Part shown: piece after piece, positions 7,011-14,620 of the stretch | How positions within the stretch are numbered: the first letter of the stretch is position 1 | Layout of the letters: every line of letters starts with the position of its first letter | Made by a program: the position numbers and the translations under genes | The notes under the pieces: model-generated | What the model was told of the DNA's origin: nothing | Seen by the model: only the letters and a program-made list of their open reading frames with translations | Databases searched by the model: none | From: a virus | Direction: 5' to 3' (one strand) | Virus record (IMG/VR): IMGVR_UViG_3300043399_000877 | Location: 186,001-250,000 of that record | DNA length: 64,000 nucleotides

Positions 7011-7610
7011 CTAAATAGTTTCCAAATTAAACTTACTTATAAAGTCTTGTTTATTAATATGTGTTAAGTTGTTTAACCTGGTGAATTCCTCCGGAATAAA
7101 ACTATTTTTATCATCTATAACTCTATAATAATTTATACCAGAATTGTTTTTTATGCATGTTTCGGTCTGTCTTAACCAATTTTTATAATAAGTTGCTGGT
7201 TGATCTGGTTGTTTATAATTTTCAGTACCGGTATATATATTGTTTACAAACTCATGTGAATCACCAATTCCTAGATAATCAAAACCTAAAATAAAAATTT
7301 GATCATATTTTTTTGATGAGGCAAAGTGTAGTGCTGTTGGACCGCTACTCCAACCAAGACTTGGATTAAAAATGTTTAGATTTCTATCGTTTTTTGTATT
7401 TTGTGATGAGTTTGTCCATACTGGATTCTTTAAATGATATTGAGATTGTACGATCTCTAAAATCATTTTAGTATCGACTGCTATGAGGTAATCAGGCTCA
7501 AACTCACGATATACTGCATTGCATGCATATATTTTTCCAATTCGCCTCAGTGATTCAAGAACTATACCGGCCCTACTGGTACCGTTTCCGACCACCACTG
7601 CGGAATCCAA
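7011..7610 (-). CDS. Unknown protein with DUF115/sialyltransferase-like sequence features (199 aa)
   Basis: The N-terminus V-V-V-G-N-G-T-S-R-A-G is a glycine-rich nucleotide-binding-type turn, followed by A-C-N-A-V-Y-R-E and P-D-Y-L-I-A-V-D. Later come S-S-G-P-T-A-L-H-F-A and I-L-G-F-D-Y-L-G. This pattern (NGxS ... N ... D ... GFD) resembles the DUF115/MptE-like and bacterial sialyltransferase-type Rossmann families that use nucleotide-activated substrates. It sits inside the head operon between the gp20-side small gene and the core gene, an unexpected place for a transferase, and ends about 90 bases before the next gene. It could be an inserted moron gene or a modifier of virion proteins. 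Family assignment is tentative. Confidence 0.5.
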   Translation of the reverse strand: MDSAVVVGNGTSRAGIVLESLRRIGKIYACNAVYREFEPDYLIAVDTKMILEIVQSQYHLKNPVWTNSSQNTKNDRNLNIFNPSLGWSSGPTALHFASSKKYDQIFILGFDYLGIGDSHEFVNNIYTGTENYKQPDQPATYYKNWLRQTETCIKNNSGINYYRVIDDKNSFIPEEFTRLNNLTHINKQDFISKFNLETI

Positions 7611-7612
7611 AA

Positions 7613-7879
7613 TTACAATCCTTCTTGTGGTTGTTGTGCTGCCAAGCCATACATAGCTTGTATTCTGGAAAGATCTTTTTGCTTTTCTTTGCGATGCATA
7701 TCATCTGCGCGGCGGGCGCGATTTATGTCACGCAATGTGAGACGAGTTTTTCTAGTGTCGTCAGATTGTACTACAGAGTCGTCATAATCGGGATCGTATC
7801 TACCATCCTCGACCGGCTCCATAGTTTCTTTATCTAAGTAATAAATCTCACGTAACTGCATAACTTTATTTATCATCAA
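7613..7879 (-). CDS. Small conserved protein after the portal gene (88 aa; gp67 position)
   Basis: Highly charged small protein with the segment T-R-K-T-R-L-T-L-R-D-I-N followed by an amphipathic helix. Similar small proteins directly follow gp20 in environmental T4-like phages as far as I recall. It overlaps the portal gene by 4 bases (ATGA type), so translation is coupled to gp20 and a head-assembly role is likely. The start could be either of two adjacent Met codons. Function unknown; position equals T4 gene 67 but the sequence is not obviously gp67. Confidence 0.65.
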   Translation of the reverse strand: MMINKVMQLREIYYLDKETMEPVEDGRYDPDYDDSVVQSDDTRKTRLTLRDINRARRADDMHRKEKQKDLSRIQAMYGLAAQQPQEGL

Positions 7880-9603
7880 ACTGGAGGAGTTGCTGCCGGT
7901 GCCGCTGCGCCACCTGCTGCGGGAGTTGGGCTTCCGACACCAGCGGCCGGAGTCATTCCCTCGGGCTCGGCTTCGGTTTCAATGTTGCCCAAGTCACTGC
8001 TCAAATCACTACCGCTTATACCAGCGTCACGCATCTGTTGTCCACTATCAACAACAGCTTCGCCCATATCGGCATTTTCTTCCTGCCACAGTCTTTCGTT
8101 TTCAGCAATTTCAGCTTCAGTCAAACCAAGGAATCGTTTTAGAGCAAAACGATTACTGATATAAGGCAACGCAGCCATGGATCCAAATGTGCTAACTCTG
8201 TTATTATCAAGTTCAGCTTGACGATAACTAGCAAAGTTTTGCGGCGGATGCATAACTAAATCAAACATGCTAAAGTCGATATTAACTCCGCGCTTGTTTA
8301 AATAGAGTTTAAATTCTTGGCTAAACGATTCCACAAACAGTGTTTGCAGGCGTTCGCAGTACTTGTTAAATCTAAGTTCTTGAATATAAGCTGTACCCAC
8401 ACGTCCATCGTTATATTGTGCAGCACTGTCGTCAGCACCGGTAGGCAAATAACTGCTGGGAATTCTTAAACCACGAACTAATTTGTTTGTAAAATAACGA
8501 AGATCGTCAATTTCACCCAAGTTAGTACCGCCTGGCAGTGTTTCAACTTTACTACCACGACCTTCAGCAGTTTGCGGGAAGAAGTAATCTTCGTTAATAC
8601 TCAATGGGTTATAGCTACTATCAATTACGTTTGTGCCACCACCGGTCTTGCTCGGAATACGACGCTGGTGTATTTCTGTCTTAACACGTTCTACGAACTG
8701 CATAGCCAAGTGACTGGGCATATTACCTACGTCGATATAAAACACACGTCTTTCCGGCGCACGTTGTACACGATATATAATAATAGCATCTTCCAGCAAT
8801 TCCTTTTGCTTGTACACTTTGAAAACAGTCTCAAGCAAGCTGTTACCAAATGGATGATTTGGATCTAGCCCTTCGCTCAAACTCAAATGTATAACATGCT
8901 CGGCATTGATTGCTATTTCATTTTGATCTTGTCCAAAACGGTTTGCGTTTGCTGGACTGGTGGTTCCAGTAGGATATCGGCTGTCAACTACTGCTGCGCC
9001 GGGTAAACCTGCGCCGGGACCGAAGCTGTTGGTTGTGTTGATAGGTGTAGCTGCGAGTTGATCAAAACTTATGTTTATGTTTCTAAAAATGTATTGCTCA
9101 GGGCGTTTACCTTCGCTTTCGTTTACAATAATTTTAGTAACGTTGCTGGGATCAACGTGCATCCATTTTTGTGTTTCAGGATCACGAATAAAGAATTGGT
9201 CGCCATACTTAAAAGCATTGCGAACAATTTTAAACATTCGAGTATCAAATTCTTGAAGTTTGCACCACTGCTTCAGATATTTTTCAATAATAGTAACTTC
9301 GGAATTGGTAGGTTGATTGTGGTACTTTACAATAAACGGACTGTCGTTTTCGTCATTTTTTTCAGTACAAAACTCAGCAAGGATGTCCAGCGCAGCGTTT
9401 ACTTCGCTGTCGGTGTCCATGGTATTGTATTGGTTGTAGCGTTCAATACGATTTGGACTACCAACATAAACATCCGGTAAGTAACTGCTGTAATTGGTTG
9501 CAGCAGGACCAACTCCGCCCAGTCGTGTTAGGCTAAATGGGCTGTAGTTGCCGCCGGCGCCGCCACTTGATGGTGTAGGAGTGAAATAACGTTTCCAACT
9601 CAT
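7876..9603 (-). CDS. gp20: Portal vertex protein (T4 gp20-like)
   Basis: 575 residues, close to T4 gp20 length. Recognisable portal features include M-D-T-D-S-E-V-N-A-A-L-D-I-L-A-E-F-C near residue 60, the N-P-L-S-I-N-E-D-Y-F-F-P segment and L-P-G-G-T-N-L-G-E-I-D-D-L-R-Y-F, typical of T4-like portals, and a Pro/Ala/Gly-rich tail. The dodecameric portal is the DNA entry channel and prohead initiator. It is followed by the 88-aa gene with a 4-base overlap, and starts 3 bases after the tape-measure gene ends. Confidence 0.93.
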   Translation of the reverse strand: MSWKRYFTPTPSSGGAGGNYSPFSLTRLGGVGPAATNYSSYLPDVYVGSPNRIERYNQYNTMDTDSEVNAALDILAEFCTEKNDENDSPFIVKYHNQPTNSEVTIIEKYLKQWCKLQEFDTRMFKIVRNAFKYGDQFFIRDPETQKWMHVDPSNVTKIIVNESEGKRPEQYIFRNINISFDQLAATPINTTNSFGPGAGLPGAAVVDSRYPTGTTSPANANRFGQDQNEIAINAEHVIHLSLSEGLDPNHPFGNSLLETVFKVYKQKELLEDAIIIYRVQRAPERRVFYIDVGNMPSHLAMQFVERVKTEIHQRRIPSKTGGGTNVIDSSYNPLSINEDYFFPQTAEGRGSKVETLPGGTNLGEIDDLRYFTNKLVRGLRIPSSYLPTGADDSAAQYNDGRVGTAYIQELRFNKYCERLQTLFVESFSQEFKLYLNKRGVNIDFSMFDLVMHPPQNFASYRQAELDNNRVSTFGSMAALPYISNRFALKRFLGLTEAEIAENERLWQEENADMGEAVVDSGQQMRDAGISGSDLSSDLGNIETEAEPEGMTPAAGVGSPTPAAGGAAAPAATPPV

Positions 9604-9606
9604 AGT

Positions 9607-12306
9607 TTACACACTCCTAAATAAATCACCACCCATACCGCGCATGCTGTTGAGTGTTTGCTTTTCAATTTCATTAGTTTTTCTTATTTCCGATAATACT
9701 GCTACCATAGTACTATTTAATTGAATTAAGTATTTTATCAGGTTCTCTTGGTCAGTGCTGCTTCGTCCACCAGCAGTCTGTGTTACTGGTTGTGTTTTTG
9801 CTTGCCAGTCATTAGTAAAATATCGATCTAGGAAATCACCAGCTGGGGTATTTCTAGGAACGACTGCTTCGACTCCGTGTAGTGTTGCAACACTTTGATC
9901 TCCGAAATTTTGAAAACCACTAGTACCTTTTGCAAAACCAGACCCCATTGGGTCACCCATGGGAATGTCTGGTGACTCTGGGGTTTCTGTTTGTTCTGCA
10001 CCGGGCATGTATCCGCTTCTAGTCCACCTATTGAACATGCCAGCCAAATCTGCGTCTAAATCATTTTGAATACCCATTAAGTTTGCTGCACCGTATATGG
10101 TGTCACCAAGAAGGTCGGAAGTAAAAAGCAAACTTTCAACAGTGGCATTTGTGGCTTCTAATAATTCTGACGTATCAGCCTCATAACGTTCCTCTGCCAA
10201 AGTTGCTTTTTGTTCCGGTGTTACTGCTAGCCCGGCGTTAATTCTTTTTTCAATAATTGCACCTGCTTCATCACCAAAAAGTGCGCCTGCTGTGTACTTG
10301 TTGATACTTAAAATAAGACTATCAACTAGATTTTCAAAAAATCCAGAAATAGTATTTTTAAGTTCTGTACCATTTGGGCCTTCCCAAAAGTTAATTAATT
10401 GATTTTTTGCGAGATCAAATACGCTCCAAAATCCATCAACAATTGTTTTTAAAAATCCACCGGTTCTCAACTCACTGCCAGCGGCCTTTGCTGCTGCCGC
10501 CAATGCAGGATCCACCGCATTTTCACCATATCCCACATCAGCAACTTCACCATAAAAGAAATCTTTTAAAACTGGACCTATGTAGTTGGTTATTGCATCT
10601 TTAACTAAATTAAAAGTACTTACAAATCCTTCATAAATTACATCAAAGATTGTTTTTTCACCATTAAAAACTTGCTCAAAAGTAGTATAAATGTTTTCAA
10701 AAAGCCCACCAACTCTTTCGGTAGTCCTGCTGTCGGGGTCGCCCCCGGTTGTAACTTTTTTTCCAAAAAAGAAATCAATTAGATTATTTGTAACACGTTT
10801 TACGGTATCGAAAAACGCATCCATATTTTTTTCAAAATCTGGATCGCTTAAAAATTCAGTAAACCAATCTATAGCTTTGGTTACTGTGCCGTCTTTTCCA
10901 AAAAAGTAATTAAACAATCGATCGAGTCCAGATGAAAATCCATCTATACTTCCGTTATCACTTATCAATGTTAGAAGTTTTTCACCGAGTCGTTCGAGAG
11001 AACTAAATGCTTCGCTTTTTATAAATGCCGATATTAATCGTCCGCGAGCACTTTGTACGGTTTGTTCGAAATTACCAAATAGAGTAGTAAGTTTACTTCT
11101 TTGATCGGCTTCGAGTTTGTATTGTTCGGTGTTTATTTCAAGAACTTTGTTAAGTTCAAAAAGACTATCCAACATTGTGGCATACTCGGCAGTTATGCCA
11201 CCAGCTTGTCGCATTGCTGCTATCTGTTCTGTGCTGAATTGTTTCTGTAATCGATCTATCTGAGGTTTAAATTGTTTTAATTGATCTATAAAATCAACTT
11301 CGCTAATTTCACCACGAAACGCACGTTGCATAAGCGGACCTAAACCTTTTATTTGTGTCTGCATCAACACACCTAAGTCAGTTTGTGCAAGTCCGTCCAT
11401 AATATCTTCGAATCCGCTAGCAAGCCCGGGCATGCTGGAACGAACAAATGTCAATACTCCTTCAAGATTCTTTCTGTTTTCACCCTCGAGAGAATTAATC
11501 TGTCGTCGTAGTCCGGCATCTTGCTGCAATTGTGCCATTTCTTGGGCAAGCTGTTCACGTTGTTTTCCTGTGAGTTTTGCCAATTTATCCAATTGCATCA
11601 TGTATTCGCTACTGGATTCCATTAAACTTCGATCACGTAGTTCAATTCGTCTACCGGACATAAGTTGTGCATCCAAGTAAGTTGCAAGACTGCTGTTTAT
11701 TTCGTTAATTGTAAAACCCATGCCCATGAGTTCTTGACCGATCTTACTTGTGCGAAGATTTCTAGAAAAAATACCAAACTGTTTTGCGCCTTCGCTAGTG
11801 GTACCGCCCAGCTTTGCAAATAGTTGAGAATTGTTTCTAACAAGTGATGTAAAATCGTCAAATGCTACTTCACTTTCAGCAGCAGCCAGTCTCATATCAA
11901 AAAGACTGTTGTTAAAACTTGCACCGTACGTACTGAGATCACGGAATGCATCGGTCAACCCTTCGGTATAGCGTATTAGTTCCCCCATAGCCGTACCGGC
12001 ACCCAAAACCATTTCGGCAAAATCGCCCATGCGATCACCGCCGGTAATGAGTTCTTTACCGAAATAACCCAATCCCTTGACGCTGTCGGTTATACCGCTT
12101 ATAAAACCTTTGCGCGCTGCACCTTCATCCCTGATAGTTCGTGTATTGGCTTCTCTAGCTATTCTTTCTAATCGCGAAGCTTGATCTGTACCGTTGCGGC
12201 TGCGGCTAAGGGTGTCAACCAGTGCAGAAAGAGTGGCTTCACTTGCTACGCCAAACTTGCCACCTACATTTTTAATTTCTACTTCGTCAACCATTACCGA
12301 ATCCAA
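9607..12306 (-). CDS. Tail tape-measure protein (functional equivalent of T4 gp29)
   Basis: 899 residues, the longest minus-strand gene. Features of tape measures are a long helical body with hydrophobic stretches, Gly/Ala-rich segments and the C-terminal motif F-A-K-G-T-S-G-F-Q-N-F-G ... L-H-G-V-E-A-V-V-P-R, a signature seen near the end of many phage tape measures. It would set tail length and be exported through the tube. It is longer than T4 gp29 (590), suggesting a longer tail if length scales. Directly divergent from gp26, which here carries a frameshift extension typical of tape-measure chaperones. A late octamer lies 28-35 bases upstream of the start. Confidence 0.82.
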   Translation of the reverse strand: MDSVMVDEVEIKNVGGKFGVASEATLSALVDTLSRSRNGTDQASRLERIAREANTRTIRDEGAARKGFISGITDSVKGLGYFGKELITGGDRMGDFAEMVLGAGTAMGELIRYTEGLTDAFRDLSTYGASFNNSLFDMRLAAAESEVAFDDFTSLVRNNSQLFAKLGGTTSEGAKQFGIFSRNLRTSKIGQELMGMGFTINEINSSLATYLDAQLMSGRRIELRDRSLMESSSEYMMQLDKLAKLTGKQREQLAQEMAQLQQDAGLRRQINSLEGENRKNLEGVLTFVRSSMPGLASGFEDIMDGLAQTDLGVLMQTQIKGLGPLMQRAFRGEISEVDFIDQLKQFKPQIDRLQKQFSTEQIAAMRQAGGITAEYATMLDSLFELNKVLEINTEQYKLEADQRSKLTTLFGNFEQTVQSARGRLISAFIKSEAFSSLERLGEKLLTLISDNGSIDGFSSGLDRLFNYFFGKDGTVTKAIDWFTEFLSDPDFEKNMDAFFDTVKRVTNNLIDFFFGKKVTTGGDPDSRTTERVGGLFENIYTTFEQVFNGEKTIFDVIYEGFVSTFNLVKDAITNYIGPVLKDFFYGEVADVGYGENAVDPALAAAAKAAGSELRTGGFLKTIVDGFWSVFDLAKNQLINFWEGPNGTELKNTISGFFENLVDSLILSINKYTAGALFGDEAGAIIEKRINAGLAVTPEQKATLAEERYEADTSELLEATNATVESLLFTSDLLGDTIYGAANLMGIQNDLDADLAGMFNRWTRSGYMPGAEQTETPESPDIPMGDPMGSGFAKGTSGFQNFGDQSVATLHGVEAVVPRNTPAGDFLDRYFTNDWQAKTQPVTQTAGGRSSTDQENLIKYLIQLNSTMVAVLSEIRKTNEIEKQTLNSMRGMGGDLFRSV

Positions 12307-12333
12307 TCTTTAAAATGATGTATATATACAATA

Positions 12334-12341
12334 TATTTATC
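12334..12341 (-). promoter_or_regulatory. Late-type promoter octamer GATAAATA for the tape-measure gene
   Basis: GATAAATA on the minus strand, 28 bases before the tape-measure ATG, inside the 46-base divergent gap with gp26. Confidence 0.6.
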
Positions 12342-12352
12342 GGAGATTATAT

Positions 12353-13207
12353 ATGCATAATTCTGCCAATCCACTGTCAAGACATTTTAGACAACCCAAG
12401 TTATATATTAAATTACCCAGTAACGGAAATTTTTATCCGGATGGTGCCATTGATCGCACCACCAATAATGAATACCCGGTTTACAGTATGACAGCCAAGG
12501 ATGAATTAAGATTTAAAACTCCGGATGCATTGCTTAACGGACAAGCGACGGTGGATGTCGTTCAAAGTTGTATTCCAAATATTCGTGATGCTTGGTCAAT
12601 ACCCAGTATCGACGTTGACGCCATATTGATTGCTATAAGAATAGCAACTTATGGTGAAAAGATGGATATAACCACCACACTGCCCAACACCGAGATAGAA
12701 AAAACTTTTGAAGTTGATTTACGTCATTTATTGGATAACTTAGCCATTGCTGAATACGATAACGTTATTAAAATCGGAGATTTTACTATCGAAATAGCGC
12801 CGTTAAACTATCGTTCTTTTACAGAAACTGCTATGAAAACATTTGAAGAGCGAAGATTATTTCGAACTATAAACGACAGCGATCTTTCTGAAGAAGAAAA
12901 AATCAGTCGTTTTAACGAAAGTTTCAATCGTATAACCGAAATGAACATACGAATTGTTACTCGCAGCGTAGTATCTGTAAGATACAAATCTGAAGCGCCG
13001 GTGTTTGATCCAGATTACATAAACGAATTCTTTGACAACATTGACAAGGATGTGTTTAAGGCTATCATAAAACATGTTGAGGCCCAACGTGACCGATTCC
13101 GTATACCACCGTTAGAGGCTACCACTACCGAAGAAGAACAAGCTGCTGGTGCTCCGGATAAGTTTTCAATACCGGTTAACTTCGATCAATCAAATTTTTT
13201 CGCCTAA
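12353..13207 (+). CDS. gp26: gp26-like baseplate/tail assembly protein (0-frame product)
   Basis: 284 residues. The N-terminal half has the T4 gp26-type baseplate family pattern: L-Y-I-K-L-P-S-N-G-N-F-Y-P, then Y-P-V-Y-S-M-T-A-K-D-E-L-R-F and L-L-N-G-Q-A-T-V-D-V-V-Q-S-C-I-P-N-I, which I recognise from T4-like gp26 homologues. A CGGAGAT ribosome binding site precedes the ATG. In T4, gp26 is needed for the baseplate hub. Its last four codons are AAT TTT TTC GCC before TAA, which contain a canonical -1 slippery heptamer leading into a 76-codon extension. The normal product would be the short form and the frameshift product a 359-residue long form. Adjacent, divergent tape-measure gene supports a chaperone role. 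Confidence 0.85.
   Translation: MHNSANPLSRHFRQPKLYIKLPSNGNFYPDGAIDRTTNNEYPVYSMTAKDELRFKTPDALLNGQATVDVVQSCIPNIRDAWSIPSIDVDAILIAIRIATYGEKMDITTTLPNTEIEKTFEVDLRHLLDNLAIAEYDNVIKIGDFTIEIAPLNYRSFTETAMKTFEERRLFRTINDSDLSEEEKISRFNESFNRITEMNIRIVTRSVVSVRYKSEAPVFDPDYINEFFDNIDKDVFKAIIKHVEAQRDRFRIPPLEATTTEEEQAAGAPDKFSIPVNFDQSNFFA
13195..13201 (+). promoter_or_regulatory. Programmed -1 ribosomal frameshift site (T TTT TTC)
   Basis: In the gp26 reading frame the bases split as T TTT TTC, a textbook X XXY YYZ heptamer, three codons before the stop codon at 13205. A hairpin with a 5-bp stem (TGGTC/GACCA, 4-base loop) lies at 13219-13232, 18 bases downstream, and could stimulate slippage. The -1 frame is then open for 76 codons to a TAA at 13429-13431. 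Confidence 0.7.
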
Positions 13208-13431
13208 GGATCTCTAATTGGTCAGTTGACCAGATACTGGCCGAAGTAGAGGTCCTGGAGCAGCAAACCAAGCAGATGAAGTACAACCTCAGCAAGTTGT
13301 GCTGGCACATGCGCGGCGGGCTCAGCTTGACCGAAGCCTATGAGCTGAGCCCGGATGATCGGGAAGTAATGGGTAGATTGATCAAAGACAACTTTGAAGT
13401 GGCCAAGAAAACCGGCCAACCCTATTGGTAA
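13198..13431 (+). CDS. -1 frame extension of gp26 (tail assembly chaperone C-terminal domain, 76 codons after the shift)
   Basis: After slippage the frame continues R-L-R-I-S-N-W-S-V-D-Q-I-L-A-E-V-E and contains K-Y-N-L-S-K-L-C-W-H-M-R-G-G, then E-L-S-P-D-D-R-E-V-M and ends K-K-T-G-Q-P-Y-W. The Trp-x-M-R-G-x ... S-x-x-D-R ... K-T-G-x-P pattern is that of a small conserved protein found after gp26/gp51-type genes in T4-like phages as I remember them. No ATG or GTG with a ribosome binding site lies upstream of the conserved part; the first in-frame ATG (13276) would remove its first third. It is therefore most simply read as a frameshift product giving a 359-residue fusion. It ends one base before the convergent stop of the next gene. 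Base composition is visibly richer in G+C than gp26. Confidence 0.7.
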   Translation, partial: FRLRISNWSVDQILAEVEVLEQQTKQMKYNLSKLCWHMRGGLSLTEAYELSPDDREVMGRLIKDNFEVAKKTGQPYW

Positions 13432-14004
13432 TTAGGGATTACCGGTGGGTGGGGCGCCAGTACCACCCAACATGGCCAACAGCGCAGCCTTCTGTTGAGG
13501 GGTCATTCCGGCAACCGCGCTGGCTATATTAGGTGGGACCTGCTGTGTGCGGCGACTTCTAAAATTACCAGCATTTCTAGTTACCGGAGCAGCAAATGCA
13601 CCGCGCTTGACAGTTGTAGCAGCACCAGCAGCACCCTGGGTAGCTTTGAGCACTATCTGATCTATTTCTTTATTGCTCAACGGAGCATTTGCCGGTGTTC
13701 CTGCCGGTCTAACAGTGCGCATTATGTTTCTGACATTGTCACCGTATCCCTTTTGGGTAAGGAATGTGGTCATCTGTTGTGGAGTCAGTGCATTACGTGC
13801 TATACCGGCTCTTCCCATGAACTGACTGAGCTCTGCGCGAACTTTGTTTGCTTCATCACCGGCCTGAAGAGCACCGGTTGCTCTAGCACCTATCTGACCT
13901 GGGACCTTACTAGCAATCTTTTGACCCATTTTTTTGAACATACCCACCGGTGCTTCGGTTATGTCTGTGTCCGTTGATTCACTTAGAACTTCATATACTT
14001 TCAT
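13432..14004 (-). CDS. Unknown phage protein, 190 aa, Ala/Gln/Gly-rich
   Basis: Begins MKVYEVLSESTDTDITEAP, an acidic leader, then an Ala/Arg/Gly-rich body. The local motif T-P-Q-Q occurs twice (T-P-Q-Q-M-T-T-F-L and T-P-Q-Q-K-A-A-L-L-A-M-L-G-G) and the end is Pro/Gly-rich. No catalytic motif is seen. It has a late octamer 23-30 bases upstream and a GAGGG-type ribosome binding site. Its stop abuts that of the gp26 extension tail to tail with no gap. The charged helix-plus-linker composition would fit an internal head or tail-associated protein, but I cannot assign it. Confidence 0.6.
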   Translation of the reverse strand: MKVYEVLSESTDTDITEAPVGMFKKMGQKIASKVPGQIGARATGALQAGDEANKVRAELSQFMGRAGIARNALTPQQMTTFLTQKGYGDNVRNIMRTVRPAGTPANAPLSNKEIDQIVLKATQGAAGAATTVKRGAFAAPVTRNAGNFRSRRTQQVPPNIASAVAGMTPQQKAALLAMLGGTGAPPTGNP

Positions 14005-14026
14005 GTTTAGATTCCCTCATTTGTTT

Positions 14027-14034
14027 TATTTATC
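14027..14034 (-). promoter_or_regulatory. Late-type promoter octamer GATAAATA for the 190-aa gene
   Basis: GATAAATA on the minus strand 23 bases upstream of the ATG at 14004. It lies inside the left arm of the long inverted repeat 14028-14150. Confidence 0.55.
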
Positions 14035-14150
14035 CGGATATTATCAGGATGAGCTTGACGCTCATCCGTTCGTTTGTTCATATATACTCACTGACGTTCG
14101 TATATATTCACAACCTCACTGATGCTTCGCATAGCTAATATCCGATAAAT
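14028..14150. repeat. Long imperfect inverted repeat enclosing three hairpins
   Basis: ATTTAT-C-CGGATATTA (14028-14043) pairs with TAATATCCG-ATAAAT (14136-14150): 15 pairs with one bulged C. Enclosed are GGATGAGC/GCTCATCC (14047-14067, 5-base loop), ATATATAC/GTATATAT (14080-14107, 12-base loop) and ATGC/GCAT (14122-14132). The 8-mer CTCACTGA is repeated at 14087-14094 and 14115-14122. As RNA this would be a four-way junction; as DNA, a cruciform-prone site. Confidence 0.6.
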
Positions 14151-14154
14151 TTAT

Positions 14155-14266
14155 CAAGATGTCGATAAGATACTACGAGACTCAATGTCGAATGTTTCAT
14201 GTAGATCTAATTCAGTCAGACGGAACCGGTTTACGGTTCCGTCATCTTGAGCTTCATGTGAGTCTC
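14155..14266. other. Pseudoknot-like set of inverted repeats
   Basis: GAGACTCA (14177-14184) is the perfect complement of TGAGTCTC (14259-14266). CAAGAT (14155-14160) is the perfect complement of ATCTTG (14244-14249). These two pairings interleave, which is the topology of a pseudoknot. A perfect 10-bp hairpin GACGGAACCG/CGGTTCCGTC (14219-14243) lies within. The order of strands does not fit the P3-P7-P8 core of a group I intron on either strand. Confidence 0.45.
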
Positions 14267-14620
14267 ACCCAGCCAAGACATGGAAGCAGGTATTTCTGTT
14301 TATACACCAACTCCAGGGACTCTAACCTTTTCCCTACCTGCGTCGACCCGGCAAATGCGTCATAAACAATGCACTCGATGCGTTGTTTGTGCTGCACTCA
14401 CCGTCCTTGAGCTCGTTCCTCAATCCTCAAGGTGTTTAGGAGTGTGCGGTGTGTTCGAACGACAGCAAGCATCCTACGCCAATACCTAACTCACTTCCAT
14501 TTTTCAGGATACAACGAATTCCTCGAGGGGGAGGGTATCAGAGTGTCACGTGTGCAGCCACGGTTTAACTGCTTTTTCCACAGCGGTATTATCTATCCGG
14601 CCCGCCAACCTTATGTGCTG

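Larger units (their letters stand above)
14005..14620. ncRNA. 616-base gene-free block with dense secondary structure, candidate structured RNA
   Basis: No frame here has phage-like coding character, and the block is visibly less AT-rich than the flanking genes. Strong inverted repeats follow each other: the 14028-14150 cloverleaf-like element; the 14155-14266 pseudoknot-like element; GCAGGTA (14286-14292) with TACCTGC (14335-14341) enclosing AGGGA/TCCCT; a 10-bp hairpin AAACAATGCA/TGCGTTGTTT (14364-14388, one wobble pair); and CCTTGAG/CTCAAGG (14405-14432) nested in CACTC/GAGTG (14395-14444). From about 14450 to 14620 I see only weaker pairing. The strand is undetermined. Read on the minus strand it would follow the gp47-46 operon; on the plus strand an ATAAAT-type motif at 14145 could start it. 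Alternatives are a replication origin or packaging-related DNA structure. No known RNA family was matched. Confidence 0.5.

Noticed and set aside
13222-13419. Minus-strand 65-aa frame opposite the gp26 extension
   Set aside because: It is the antisense shadow of the -1 frame, which has the conserved-looking sequence.
14155-14266. Group I intron core
   Set aside because: The interleaved stems do not occur in P3-P7-P8 order, no P4-P6 domain or homing endonuclease is present, and no split gene flanks the block.
14281-14342. Possible tRNA on the minus strand (7-bp acceptor-like stem, D-arm-like GGGA ... TCCC, terminal TTCCA)
   Set aside because: Only 62 bases, no T-loop TTCRA and no clear anticodon arm; the stems fit the general structured block better.
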